In this document: positions 1 to 7,030 of the stretch, piece by piece | How positions within the stretch are numbered: the first letter of the stretch is position 1 | How the letters are laid out: every line of letters starts with the position of its first letter | Assembly: GCF_900101335.1 (NCBI RefSeq) | Contig: NZ_FNKA01000001.1 | Location: forward strand, 868,001 to 932,000 | Direction: 5' to 3' | Origin: Quadrisphaera sp. DSM 44207 | GTDB lineage: Bacteria; Actinomycetota; Actinomycetes; Actinomycetales; Quadrisphaeraceae | Length of the DNA stretch: 64,000 nt | Program-made: the position numbers and the translations under genes | The notes under the pieces: model-generated | Database searches by the model: none | The model's input: only the letters and a program-made list of their open reading frames with translations | Told to the model about the DNA's origin: nothing

Positions 1-269
1 TTGACGCCGACCACGAGCACCGGCGCGGACGCCGCCTGCGCCACGGGCAGCACCGGCACGCCGTAGCGGTCGGCGAGCTCGCGGGCGCGCTGCTCGCGCC
101 GCGCCGTGGCCGCCACCCGGGACGGCGGCGTGCCGGCGCGCAGGACGCCCGCGAGGACGGCCTCGCCCATGACGCCGGTGCCCAGCACCGCCACCTGCAG
201 CCCCGGGGCGGCAGGAGCGGCCGTACCGTCGACGGGCTCGGGCGAGGGCTCGGGCGTGGGCTCGGGCAC
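1..269 (-). CDS. proC: Pyrroline-5-carboxylate reductase, N-terminal part (runs off left edge)
   Basis: Only the first 89 codons lie in the window. ProC reduces 1-pyrroline-5-carboxylate to L-proline with NAD(P)H in the cytoplasm. After a Pro/Glu-rich leader of about 25 residues comes a Rossmann strand and nucleotide loop, AVLGTGVMGEAVLAGVLRAG, then an Arg-rich helix (ATARREQRARELADRYGV) typical of NADP binding in this family. The GTG at 269 is chosen because a TACGCT hexamer (276-281) lies 6 bp upstream with no Shine-Dalgarno, fitting a leaderless start. The gene is divergent from the MFS gene. Another Rossmann dehydrogenase is possible because the C-terminal half is missing. Confidence 0.72.
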   Translation of the reverse strand, partial: MPEPTPEPSPEPVDGTAAPAAPGLQVAVLGTGVMGEAVLAGVLRAGTPPSRVAATARREQRARELADRYGVPVLPVAQAASAPVLVVGV

Positions 270-369
270 CGGCCGAGCGTAGGACGCGCCGGCGCCGCGC
301 CGGAACAGGCGCGCGCACCGGCGCGTTGGCAGGTAGGTTGCTTTCACGAACCAAGAGGAGGTGAGTGCC

Positions 370-2127
370 GTGCCCGCGCGCGAGACGACCACCGCTGCGA
401 CCACCGCTGCGACCACCGCTGCGACCACCGCTGCGACCACCGCTGCGACCACCGACCCCGCCACGGCCGTCCCCGACGGCGAGACGAGCCACCGCGAGAT
501 CCTGGCGGCGCTCACCGGCCTGCTCGCCGCGCTGTTCACCGCCCTGCTCAGCACCACGATCGTCGCCAACGCCCTTCCGCAGATCATCGCGGACCTGCAG
601 GGCACGCAGACCCAGTACGCGTGGGTGATCACCGCGGCCCTGCTGGCCAACGCGGCGTCCACGCCGCTGTGGGGCAAGCTCGCGGACCTGTACGACAAGA
701 AGCTGCTGGTCCAGCTCTCCCTCGTCGTCTTCGTCGTCGGGTCCGCCGCGGCCGGCCTCTCCCAGGACGTGCCGTTCCTCATCGGCGCGCGCGTCGTCCA
801 GGGCATCGGGATGGGGGGGCTGATGGCGCTGGTCGTGGCGATCATCGGCACGGTCATCCCGCCGCGCCAGCGCGGCCGGTACGCCGGCTACACGGGCGCC
901 GTGATGGCCGTGGCGATGTCCGGCGGCCCGCTGCTCGGCGGCGTCATCGTCGACACGCCGTGGCTGGGGTGGCGGTGGACCTTCTACGTCTGCGTCCCCC
1001 TTGCCGTCGTCGCGCTGGGCGTGCTGCAGGCGCGCCTGCAGGTGACCACCGCGCGGCGCGAGGACGTCTCGATCGACTGGCTCGGCGCCCTGCTCCTGAC
1101 CGCCGGCGTCAGCGCCCTGCTGCTGTGGGTCTCCTTCGCCGGGCAGGACGGCGGGTTCCCCTGGCTGTCGTGGCGCAGCGCCGCCCTCGCCGGCGGCGGC
1201 GTCGTGCTCCTGCTCGCCACCGCGGCCGTCGAGCGCGCGGCGAGGGAGCCGGTGATCCCGCCCGCGATCGTCACCGAGCGCACCACGGCCCTGGCCATCG
1301 TCGGCTCCGTCGCGGTCGGCGTCGCCCTGTTCGGCTCGAGCGTCTTCCTGGGCCAGTACTTCCAGACCGCCCGCGGGTACAGCCCCACCGCGGCGGGCCT
1401 GCTCTCCCTGCCGCAGGTGCTCGGCTCCCTCGTGGCCACCGTGGTCTCCGGGCGGCTGATCACCCGCTACGGGCGGTGGAAGCGGTTCCTCGTGCTCGGC
1501 TCGGTGCTGCTGGTCGCGGGCCTGGGCCTGCTCGGCTCCCTCGACCACCTGACCCCGATGTGGGTGGTGGGCCTGGAGATCGCCCTCGTCGGCCTGGGCA
1601 CCGGCATGCTCATGCAGAACCTCGTCCTCGCCGTCCAGAACACCGTGCGCGCGCAGGACGTCGGGGCCGCCAGCGCGTCGATCGCGTTCTTCCGCACCTT
1701 CGGCGGCGCGGTCGGCGTCGCCGTCCTCGGCGCGGTGCTGGCGAACCGGGTGGCCGACCTGTCCTCGCAGGGCCTCGCGGACCTCGGCGTGGTGACGGGC
1801 TCCGGGGACGGCGCCACGCTGGACCTCTCCGCCCTGCCGGCGCCGGTGCAGGAGGTCGTGCGGACGGCGTACGGCGACGCGACTGGCACCGTGTTCGCCA
1901 TCGCCGCCGCCGTCGCGCTCGTCACGCTGGCCTCGGTGCTCCTCATCCGCGAGGTGCCGCTGCGCACGACGATCGACGTCGAGCCGTCGGCGACCCCCGA
2001 GGACGGCGCGACCCCCGAGGACGGCGCGACCACCGGGCCGGGCGCCGGCCGGGGCGGGGAGCCCGCCCCGGCCGGGGCGGTCACTGCTTCTGGTGCCGCA
2101 CCTTCGACGGCTCGATCAGGTAGGTGA
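370..2127 (+). CDS. MFS drug exporter, DHA2 (EmrB/QacA) family
   Basis: A 585-residue membrane protein of the size expected for 14-TM DHA2 proton antiporters that expel drugs. A hydrophobic first helix (LTGLLAALFTALLSTTIVAN) carries the DHA2 motif NALPQIIADL, followed by the MFS motif A region (PLWGKLADLYDKK) and motif C-like glycines (AVAMSGGPLLGGVIVD). The C-tail is Pro/Gly/Ala-rich and holds a duplicated ATPEDG. GTG at 370 is preferred over GTG at 361 because AGGAGGTGA (355-363) is then well spaced. Residues about 7-27 are TTAA repeats encoded by a 12-bp tandem repeat. The 3' end overlaps the convergent PPOX gene by 47 bp. The substrate is unknown. Confidence 0.9.
   Translation: MPARETTTAATTAATTAATTAATTAATTDPATAVPDGETSHREILAALTGLLAALFTALLSTTIVANALPQIIADLQGTQTQYAWVITAALLANAASTPLWGKLADLYDKKLLVQLSLVVFVVGSAAAGLSQDVPFLIGARVVQGIGMGGLMALVVAIIGTVIPPRQRGRYAGYTGAVMAVAMSGGPLLGGVIVDTPWLGWRWTFYVCVPLAVVALGVLQARLQVTTARREDVSIDWLGALLLTAGVSALLLWVSFAGQDGGFPWLSWRSAALAGGGVVLLLATAAVERAAREPVIPPAIVTERTTALAIVGSVAVGVALFGSSVFLGQYFQTARGYSPTAAGLLSLPQVLGSLVATVVSGRLITRYGRWKRFLVLGSVLLVAGLGLLGSLDHLTPMWVVGLEIALVGLGTGMLMQNLVLAVQNTVRAQDVGAASASIAFFRTFGGAVGVAVLGAVLANRVADLSSQGLADLGVVTGSGDGATLDLSALPAPVQEVVRTAYGDATGTVFAIAAAVALVTLASVLLIREVPLRTTIDVEPSATPEDGATPEDGATTGPGAGRGGEPAPAGAVTASGAAPSTARSGR
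388..447 (+). repeat. Five perfect copies of a 12-bp in-frame repeat
   Basis: The unit ACCACCGCTGCG is repeated five times without mismatch and encodes TTAA repeats at the cytoplasmic N-terminus of the MFS exporter. Exact identity at every third base suggests recent slippage rather than selection on the protein alone. Confidence 0.95.
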
Positions 2128-2479
2128 TGCGCTGCTCCCCCTCCTGGCGGAAGGGGTAGGCGTCGGCGTCGAGGTACTTCTTCGCCAGCCGGTCGATGTG
2201 GGCGTCGGCGCCCTCGGTGGTGCCCCGCGCCCGGCCCCTGACCTCGACGTACTCGTAGGGGTTGGACTCGTCGTAGACGACGAGCGTGGCGCGGGGGTCG
2301 CGCTCGAGGTTGTCCGGCCACCGCCGCCCCACCGCGCTGTTGACGGCGGGGCGGCCGTCCCGCAGGTCCACCCACACCACGGTGCTGTGGACCGCCCCGT
2401 CCTCCTCGAGCGTCGAGATGACCGCGTGGTTCCTCTGCTCGAACAGCCTGCGCACCCCTGCGTCGTCCATGCTCGCCAC
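2081..2479 (-). CDS. PPOX-class (split beta-barrel) F420/FMN-dependent protein
   Basis: A 132-residue protein of the pyridoxamine 5'-phosphate oxidase-like fold. Actinobacterial members bind F420 or FMN and reduce varied substrates or bind cofactor. Visible hallmarks are the N-terminal helix with VRRLFEQRNHAVISTLEEDG, the strand VHSTVVWVDLRDGRPAVNSA, then GRRWPDNLERDPRATLVVYD and YEYVEVRGRARGTTEGADAH, a common pattern of the F420-dependent Rv1155-like subgroup. GTG at 2479 is preceded by GAGGGGG at good spacing. The 3' end overlaps the convergent MFS gene by 47 bp. The exact substrate cannot be read from sequence. Confidence 0.85.
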   Translation of the reverse strand: MASMDDAGVRRLFEQRNHAVISTLEEDGAVHSTVVWVDLRDGRPAVNSAVGRRWPDNLERDPRATLVVYDESNPYEYVEVRGRARGTTEGADAHIDRLAKKYLDADAYPFRQEGEQRITYLIEPSKVRHQKQ

Positions 2480-2567
2480 GTGCGGGCCCCCTCGTCAGCT
2501 CGTCCGGCGGTTGACGCGTCTACCGTACGGTCGCCGGACGCAGCGCGCCCGGGAGGCGGGAGGGCGG

Positions 2568-3548
2568 ATGGCGGTGCTGCCCGGGCTCGTGCTCGTCGCG
2601 GTCGCGACGGCGCTCGCGCTCGCCGTCGCGGGCTCCGTGCCGGGCCTGGGCGCCCCGACCGCCGCGGTGCTGCTGGGGGCCGTGGTGGCGAACACCGGGC
2701 TGCACCGGCCGGTGCTGCGCGCGGGCACCCGCTTCGCCGCCTCCCGGCTGCTGCGCACCGCCGTGGTGCTGCTCGGGCTGCAGGTGGCGCTGCCCCAGCT
2801 GGCGGACCTGGGGGCGGCGGGCCTCGCCGTCGTGCTGGTCACGGTCGCGGTCACCTTCACGGGCACGCAGCTGCTCGGGCGGGCGCTCGGGGTGCCGCGC
2901 GGGCGGTCGGTGCTGGTGGCCGCGGGCTTCGCGATCTGCGGGGCGTCGGCCGTGGCGGCGGTGCGGCCGGTGACCGACGCCGACGACGAGGACGCCGCGG
3001 TGGCCGTGGCGCTCGTCGTCCTGTGCGGCAGCCTGGCGATCCTCCTGCTGCCCGCGCTGCGCGCGCCGCTCGGCCTGGACCCGGCGGCCTTCGGCGCCTG
3101 GGTGGGCGCCAGCGTGCACGACGTCGGGCAGGTGGTGGCCACCGCGAGCCGCGTGGACGGCGCCCTGGAGGCGGCCGTGGTGGTCAAGCTGGCGCGCGTG
3201 GTGCTGCTCGCGCCGCTGGTCGCGCTGGTCGCGCTCTCGGCCCGCCGCCGCGTCGCGGCGGCCACCGGCGCGGGCGGCGTCCGGCGCCCGCCCGTCGTCC
3301 CGCTGTTCGTGGCGGGCTTCCTCCTCGCGGTCGCGGTGGCCAGCACCGGTGCGCTGCCCGCCGCCCCGCTGGCCGCGGCCGAGCGGGTGCAGCAGGTGCT
3401 GCTGGTCGCGGCGCTCGTGGGGCTCGGCACGGGCGTGCGCTGGGCGGTGCTGCGCCGCACGGGCGGCCGGGCGCTGGCGCTCGGCCTGGGCTCGTGGGCG
3501 CTCGTGGCGGCCACCGCCTGCGCGGGTGTGCGCCTGACCGGAGGGTGA
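2568..3548 (+). CDS. YeiH/UPF0324 family putative sulfate (anion) exporter
   Basis: A 326-residue membrane protein with about 10 hydrophobic segments. Family features are the repeated LLRTAVVLLGLQVALPQLADLG segment, the conserved FAICGASAVAAVRPV loop, and ASVHDVGQVVATA, both diagnostic of the YeiH (Cons_hypoth698) family. Family annotation as sulfate exporter is tentative. ATG at 2568 follows a GGAGGCGGGAGGGCGG purine-rich stretch. The gene is divergent from the PPOX gene with 88 bp between starts. No operon partner is seen; a short gap leads to the GAF-GGDEF gene. Confidence 0.88.
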   Translation: MAVLPGLVLVAVATALALAVAGSVPGLGAPTAAVLLGAVVANTGLHRPVLRAGTRFAASRLLRTAVVLLGLQVALPQLADLGAAGLAVVLVTVAVTFTGTQLLGRALGVPRGRSVLVAAGFAICGASAVAAVRPVTDADDEDAAVAVALVVLCGSLAILLLPALRAPLGLDPAAFGAWVGASVHDVGQVVATASRVDGALEAAVVVKLARVVLLAPLVALVALSARRRVAAATGAGGVRRPPVVPLFVAGFLLAVAVASTGALPAAPLAAAERVQQVLLVAALVGLGTGVRWAVLRRTGGRALALGLGSWALVAATACAGVRLTGG

Positions 3549-3682
3549 GGGCGATCGGGGGCCGGATGGTCCTTGACACCGCCGCGCCCGGTGCTGCTCA
3601 CTGGCTGCGCCGGTCGCCCGTCGCGGTCGAGGCCTCCAGCCGCTCGACGCGAGCAGGACGGAGCACAGGACGGAGCAGGTCG

Positions 3683-4711
3683 ATGGAGCCCACTTCCCAG
3701 TCCCCCGAGCAGCCCCCGGTGCTCGCCGTCGCCGACGACGCGGGCGTCCGCGGCGCGGACCTCGCGCCGGTGGGCCCGTGGAACGGCTTCGCCGAGGCGG
3801 CGGACGGCGTCCTCGCCCTGCTGCAGGCCCGCCTCGGCATGGAGCTGTGGGCGGTCACGCGCGTGCGCGAGGACCACCAGGAGGTGCTCGTCGCGCGCTC
3901 GACGGGCTTCCCCATCCCCGCCGGGGCGGTGCTGCCCTGGGCGGAGTCGTACTGCGCCCGCATGGTCGCCGGCGCGGGCCCGAGGGTCGCTCCGCGGGCC
4001 CGGCGCGAGCCGGCGTACGCGGCGGCGGAGTTCAACGCCCGCTTCAAGGTCGGGGCGTACGTGGGCGTGCCGCTCCTGGACGAGGACGGCCGGCTGTTCG
4101 GCACCCTGTGCGCGCTGTCCTCGCACGAGCAGCCCGCGACCCTGGCGGCGGAGCTGCCGCTGGTGGAGCTGCTGGCCCGCCAGCTGAGCACGCTGCTGTC
4201 CAAGGAGCGGCTGGCCGCCGAGCGGTCGGCCGCGGCCGCGGCGGCGTACGCCCTGGCCGAGCGCGACGGGCTCACCGGCCTGCTCAACCGCCGCGGCTGG
4301 GACCGCGCCGTGGAGGCGGAGGAGCAGCGCTGCGCGCGCCACGGCACCTCCTGCGCGGTCGCCGTCCTCGACCTGGACGACCTCAAGGCCGTCAACGACG
4401 CCCGCGGCCACGAGGCCGGCGACGAGCTGCTCCTGCTGACGGCGAAGCTGCTCGAGACCGCCAGCCGGCCCCCGGACCACGTGGCGCGCATCGGCGGGGA
4501 CGAGTTCGCGCTCATCGCCACCGAGGCGGCGGCGGACGACACCGCCGCGTGGACGGCGCGCCTGCAGCGCACCCTGCACGCGGCGGGCGTGGCCGCCTCC
4601 ATCGGCGCCGCCGCCCGCGAGGGCGCCGGGACGGTGCGCGCCGCCTGGCGGGTCGCCGACGACGCGATGTACGCCGACAAGCAGGCCCGCGCCGGCAGCC
4701 ACCGCGGCTGA
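3683..4711 (+). CDS. GAF-GGDEF diguanylate cyclase
   Basis: A 342-residue soluble protein that should make cyclic di-GMP from two GTP. An N-terminal GAF sensor (about residues 30-175) includes WAESYCARMVAGAG and VGAYVGVPLLDEDGRLFGTL. A GGDEF domain (about 190-340) shows DGLTGLLNRRGWDRAV, DLDDLKAVNDARGHEAGDEL and the intact catalytic GGDEF at 271-275. RPPD at 262-265, five residues before GGDEF, is a proper RxxD inhibitory site, so product inhibition is expected. No EAL domain and no membrane segment. ATG at 3683 follows GGAGCAGGTCG. It ends 5 bp from the convergent GAF-phosphatase gene. Confidence 0.93.
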   Translation: MEPTSQSPEQPPVLAVADDAGVRGADLAPVGPWNGFAEAADGVLALLQARLGMELWAVTRVREDHQEVLVARSTGFPIPAGAVLPWAESYCARMVAGAGPRVAPRARREPAYAAAEFNARFKVGAYVGVPLLDEDGRLFGTLCALSSHEQPATLAAELPLVELLARQLSTLLSKERLAAERSAAAAAAYALAERDGLTGLLNRRGWDRAVEAEEQRCARHGTSCAVAVLDLDDLKAVNDARGHEAGDELLLLTAKLLETASRPPDHVARIGGDEFALIATEAAADDTAAWTARLQRTLHAAGVAASIGAAAREGAGTVRAAWRVADDAMYADKQARAGSHRG

Positions 4712-4716
4712 CCGGG

Positions 4717-6888
4717 TCAGGACAGGGTCAGCTGGGCCCAGACCGCCTTGCCCTCGCCCTGCGGCGCCACCCCCCACGACTCAGCGAGGACGTCGACGAT
4801 CGCCAGCCCCCGCCCGCCCAGCGCCTCCGGCCCGGCCTCCCGGCGCCGAGGGTGGCGCGTGGAGCCGTCGACCACGCAGATGCGCAGCCACCCGGCGTCC
4901 GGCTCGCGCACCAGCGACAGCTGGGCCGGGTCGCCCGTGTGGGTGACGGCGTTGGTGACCAGCTCGCTGGTGATCAGCTCGGCGTCGTCCCGCGTGCGCC
5001 CGTCGACGCCCCAGTCGGCGAGGGCCCGGCGCAGGAACCGGCGGGCGTCCCCGACCGCGCCCAGGTGCGGCGGCAGGGCGGTGACGAGCTCCTCGCGGCG
5101 CGCCCGCGGCCCGGCGTAGTCGAGCACGAGCAGGGCCGCGTCGTCCGCCAGCCGGTGCGGGATGCCCGCCATCATGCTGTCGGCGAGCTCGTCGCACGTG
5201 CCGTCCCGGTGGGCGAGGGCGGCCTCGCGGACGGCGGCGACGCCCTCCTCGAGGGGGTGCGCCGGTGACTCGACGACCCCGTCGGTGTAGAGCAGCAGCC
5301 GCGTGCGCTCGTCCAGCCGCAGGCGCCGCGTGGAGTACGCGGCGCCCTCGACGATGCCGAGCGGCGGCCCGGCCGGCACCTGCACCTCCGCCACGCGGCC
5401 GTCCGCGACCAGCGCCAGCGGCACCGGGTGGCCGGCGGTGGCCAGGTGCAGCTCCCCCGTCACCTGGTCCAGCTGCGCCAGGCAGCACGTGGCGAACAGC
5501 TCGGCGTCCATGGCCAGGAGCACGGCGCTGGTGCGCGCCAGCGCCGTCGCCGGGTCGTGGCCCTCGGTGACGTAGGCGCGCACGGCGGTGCGCAGCTGGC
5601 CCATGAGGGCGGCGGCGGTGGTGCTGTGGCCCTGCACGTCCCCGATGACGAAGGTGGCCAGCCCGTCCTCGGCCTCGATGACGTCGTACCAGTCGCCGCC
5701 GACCTCGGCGCCGGAGACCGCGGGCTGGTAGCGCACCGCGACCTGCACCCGCTCGAGGCGGGGCAGCCGGCGCGGCAGCAGGCTGCGCTGCAGCGTGCGC
5801 GAGAGGTCGGTCAGGGCCGTGACGGACGCCGCGAGCTCGTCGCGGGCGCGCCGCTCGGCGTCGAACAGGCGCGTGCGCTCGAGGGCCTGGGCGACCTGCC
5901 CGGCCACGGCGAGGAGGAGGTCGGAGACGTCGCCGCCGGCGCCGGCCGCGCCCGCGGCGCCGGCCCAGGTGGTGCTGAGGACGCCGAGGGGGCGGCGCAG
6001 GCGGTCCGTCAGCGGCACGGCGAGCACCGGGCCCTCCAGCACCGGGACCCCCGTCGCCGCGGCGCGGGTGGCGGGATCGCGCACGGCCGCCGGGGCCGCG
6101 GCGAAGGAGCGGGCCGCGGCCTCGACGAGCGCGGGGGTGCGCGCGCCGTCCGGCAGCGGGTCGAGCAGGAGCACGTGGGCGCGGGTGCACCCGAGGGCGC
6201 GCGTGAGCGCCGCCGGCACCCGCCGGGTGATCTGGGCGGTGGACACGGCCGTGGACAGCAGCGCCGTGATCCGCTGCAGCAGCTCCAGGCGGCGGGCGCT
6301 GGCCTCGGCCTCCTCGAGGGCGCGGTGGGCGGAGCCGAGCAGGCGGGCGTTCTCCGCGGCCGTGGCGGCGTGGGAGGCGACCGCGAGGGCCGCCACCTCC
6401 GAGCGCTCGTCGAAGCGGCCCGGCTCGCGGTGCCCGAACAGCAGCGCCCCGATGACCCTGCCCTCGGGGGTGACGACGGGGACGGCGAGGTAGCTGCGCA
6501 CCGGCACGTGCCCGTCGGGGACGCCGCCGGAGGCGTTGCCGCCGTAGCGCGGGTCGGTCAGGACGTCGGCGACCCGCACGGCCCCCCGCCCGGAGAAGGT
6601 CTGCGCGAACAGGGCGGTGTGCCGCACCGGCACCTCGTCCGGGAAGGCGGTGGAGGGCTCCCCGGAGAGCATGAAGACGTCGAGGCGGTCGCCCAGCTCG
6701 TCCTCGCCGCTGTGGAAGAACGCGCCGTACTGGGCGCCGGTCAGGCGCACGCCGGCGTCGGTGACGCTGCGCAGCGCCTCGTGCAGGTCCTGGCGGCCCA
6801 GCCGCGCCGCCATGGCCGCCAGCTCCAGGAGCTCCGCGGCGCCCGCCCCGCCGCCCGCGTCGCTCCGCGCCCCACCGAGCTCGTCCAC
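4717..6888 (-). CDS. GAF-GAF-SpoIIE phosphatase with C-terminal anti-sigma-type ATPase
   Basis: A 723-residue signalling protein combining PP2C-type (SpoIIE/RsbU) serine phosphatase and an RsbW-like kinase fold, typical of actinobacterial partner-switching regulators. Order: GAF 1 (about 30-190, with FGHREPGRFDERSEVAALAV), GAF 2 (about 200-340), SpoIIE/PP2C (about 365-590, with SGAEVGGDWYDVIE, VIGDVQGHSTTAAALMGQLR and LLLYTDGVVE carrying metal-binding Asp residues), then HATPase_c_2 (about 600-723, N-box ELVTNAVTH and GGRGLAIVD). GTG at 6888 follows GAGGGAGGG. Soluble; the input signal and target anti-sigma antagonist are not encoded nearby. Confidence 0.93.
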   Translation of the reverse strand: MDELGGARSDAGGGAGAAELLELAAMAARLGRQDLHEALRSVTDAGVRLTGAQYGAFFHSGEDELGDRLDVFMLSGEPSTAFPDEVPVRHTALFAQTFSGRGAVRVADVLTDPRYGGNASGGVPDGHVPVRSYLAVPVVTPEGRVIGALLFGHREPGRFDERSEVAALAVASHAATAAENARLLGSAHRALEEAEASARRLELLQRITALLSTAVSTAQITRRVPAALTRALGCTRAHVLLLDPLPDGARTPALVEAAARSFAAAPAAVRDPATRAAATGVPVLEGPVLAVPLTDRLRRPLGVLSTTWAGAAGAAGAGGDVSDLLLAVAGQVAQALERTRLFDAERRARDELAASVTALTDLSRTLQRSLLPRRLPRLERVQVAVRYQPAVSGAEVGGDWYDVIEAEDGLATFVIGDVQGHSTTAAALMGQLRTAVRAYVTEGHDPATALARTSAVLLAMDAELFATCCLAQLDQVTGELHLATAGHPVPLALVADGRVAEVQVPAGPPLGIVEGAAYSTRRLRLDERTRLLLYTDGVVESPAHPLEEGVAAVREAALAHRDGTCDELADSMMAGIPHRLADDAALLVLDYAGPRARREELVTALPPHLGAVGDARRFLRRALADWGVDGRTRDDAELITSELVTNAVTHTGDPAQLSLVREPDAGWLRICVVDGSTRHPRRREAGPEALGGRGLAIVDVLAESWGVAPQGEGKAVWAQLTLS

Positions 6889-6960
6889 GCACCCTCCCTC
6901 ACTGGCTGTGCGTCTTCATCATCGCAAAGTGATGCCATCGCGGTGGCCAGACGTGACAAC

Positions 6961-7004
6961 GGCCCGCTGGCGACCGACCCCGAGAGGTCGGCCGCCAGCG
7001 GGCC
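6961..7004 (-). terminator. Hairpin terminator after the amylase gene
   Basis: A 12-bp perfect outer stem (6961-6972 with 6993-7004), one A/C mismatch, and a 6-bp inner stem (6974-6979 with 6986-6991) around a 6-nt loop. It lies 27 bp past the amylase stop on the minus strand. No strong T tract, usual at this GC content. Confidence 0.8.
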
Positions 7005-7030
7005 GGTGCGCGAGCGCGCGGGAACGGGTC

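Noticed and set aside
2093-3682. N-terminal extension of the GGDEF protein to 872 residues
   Set aside because: The extension runs through the PPOX and YeiH genes in another frame and is low-complexity; ATG 3683 has a Shine-Dalgarno and begins the GAF protein sensibly.
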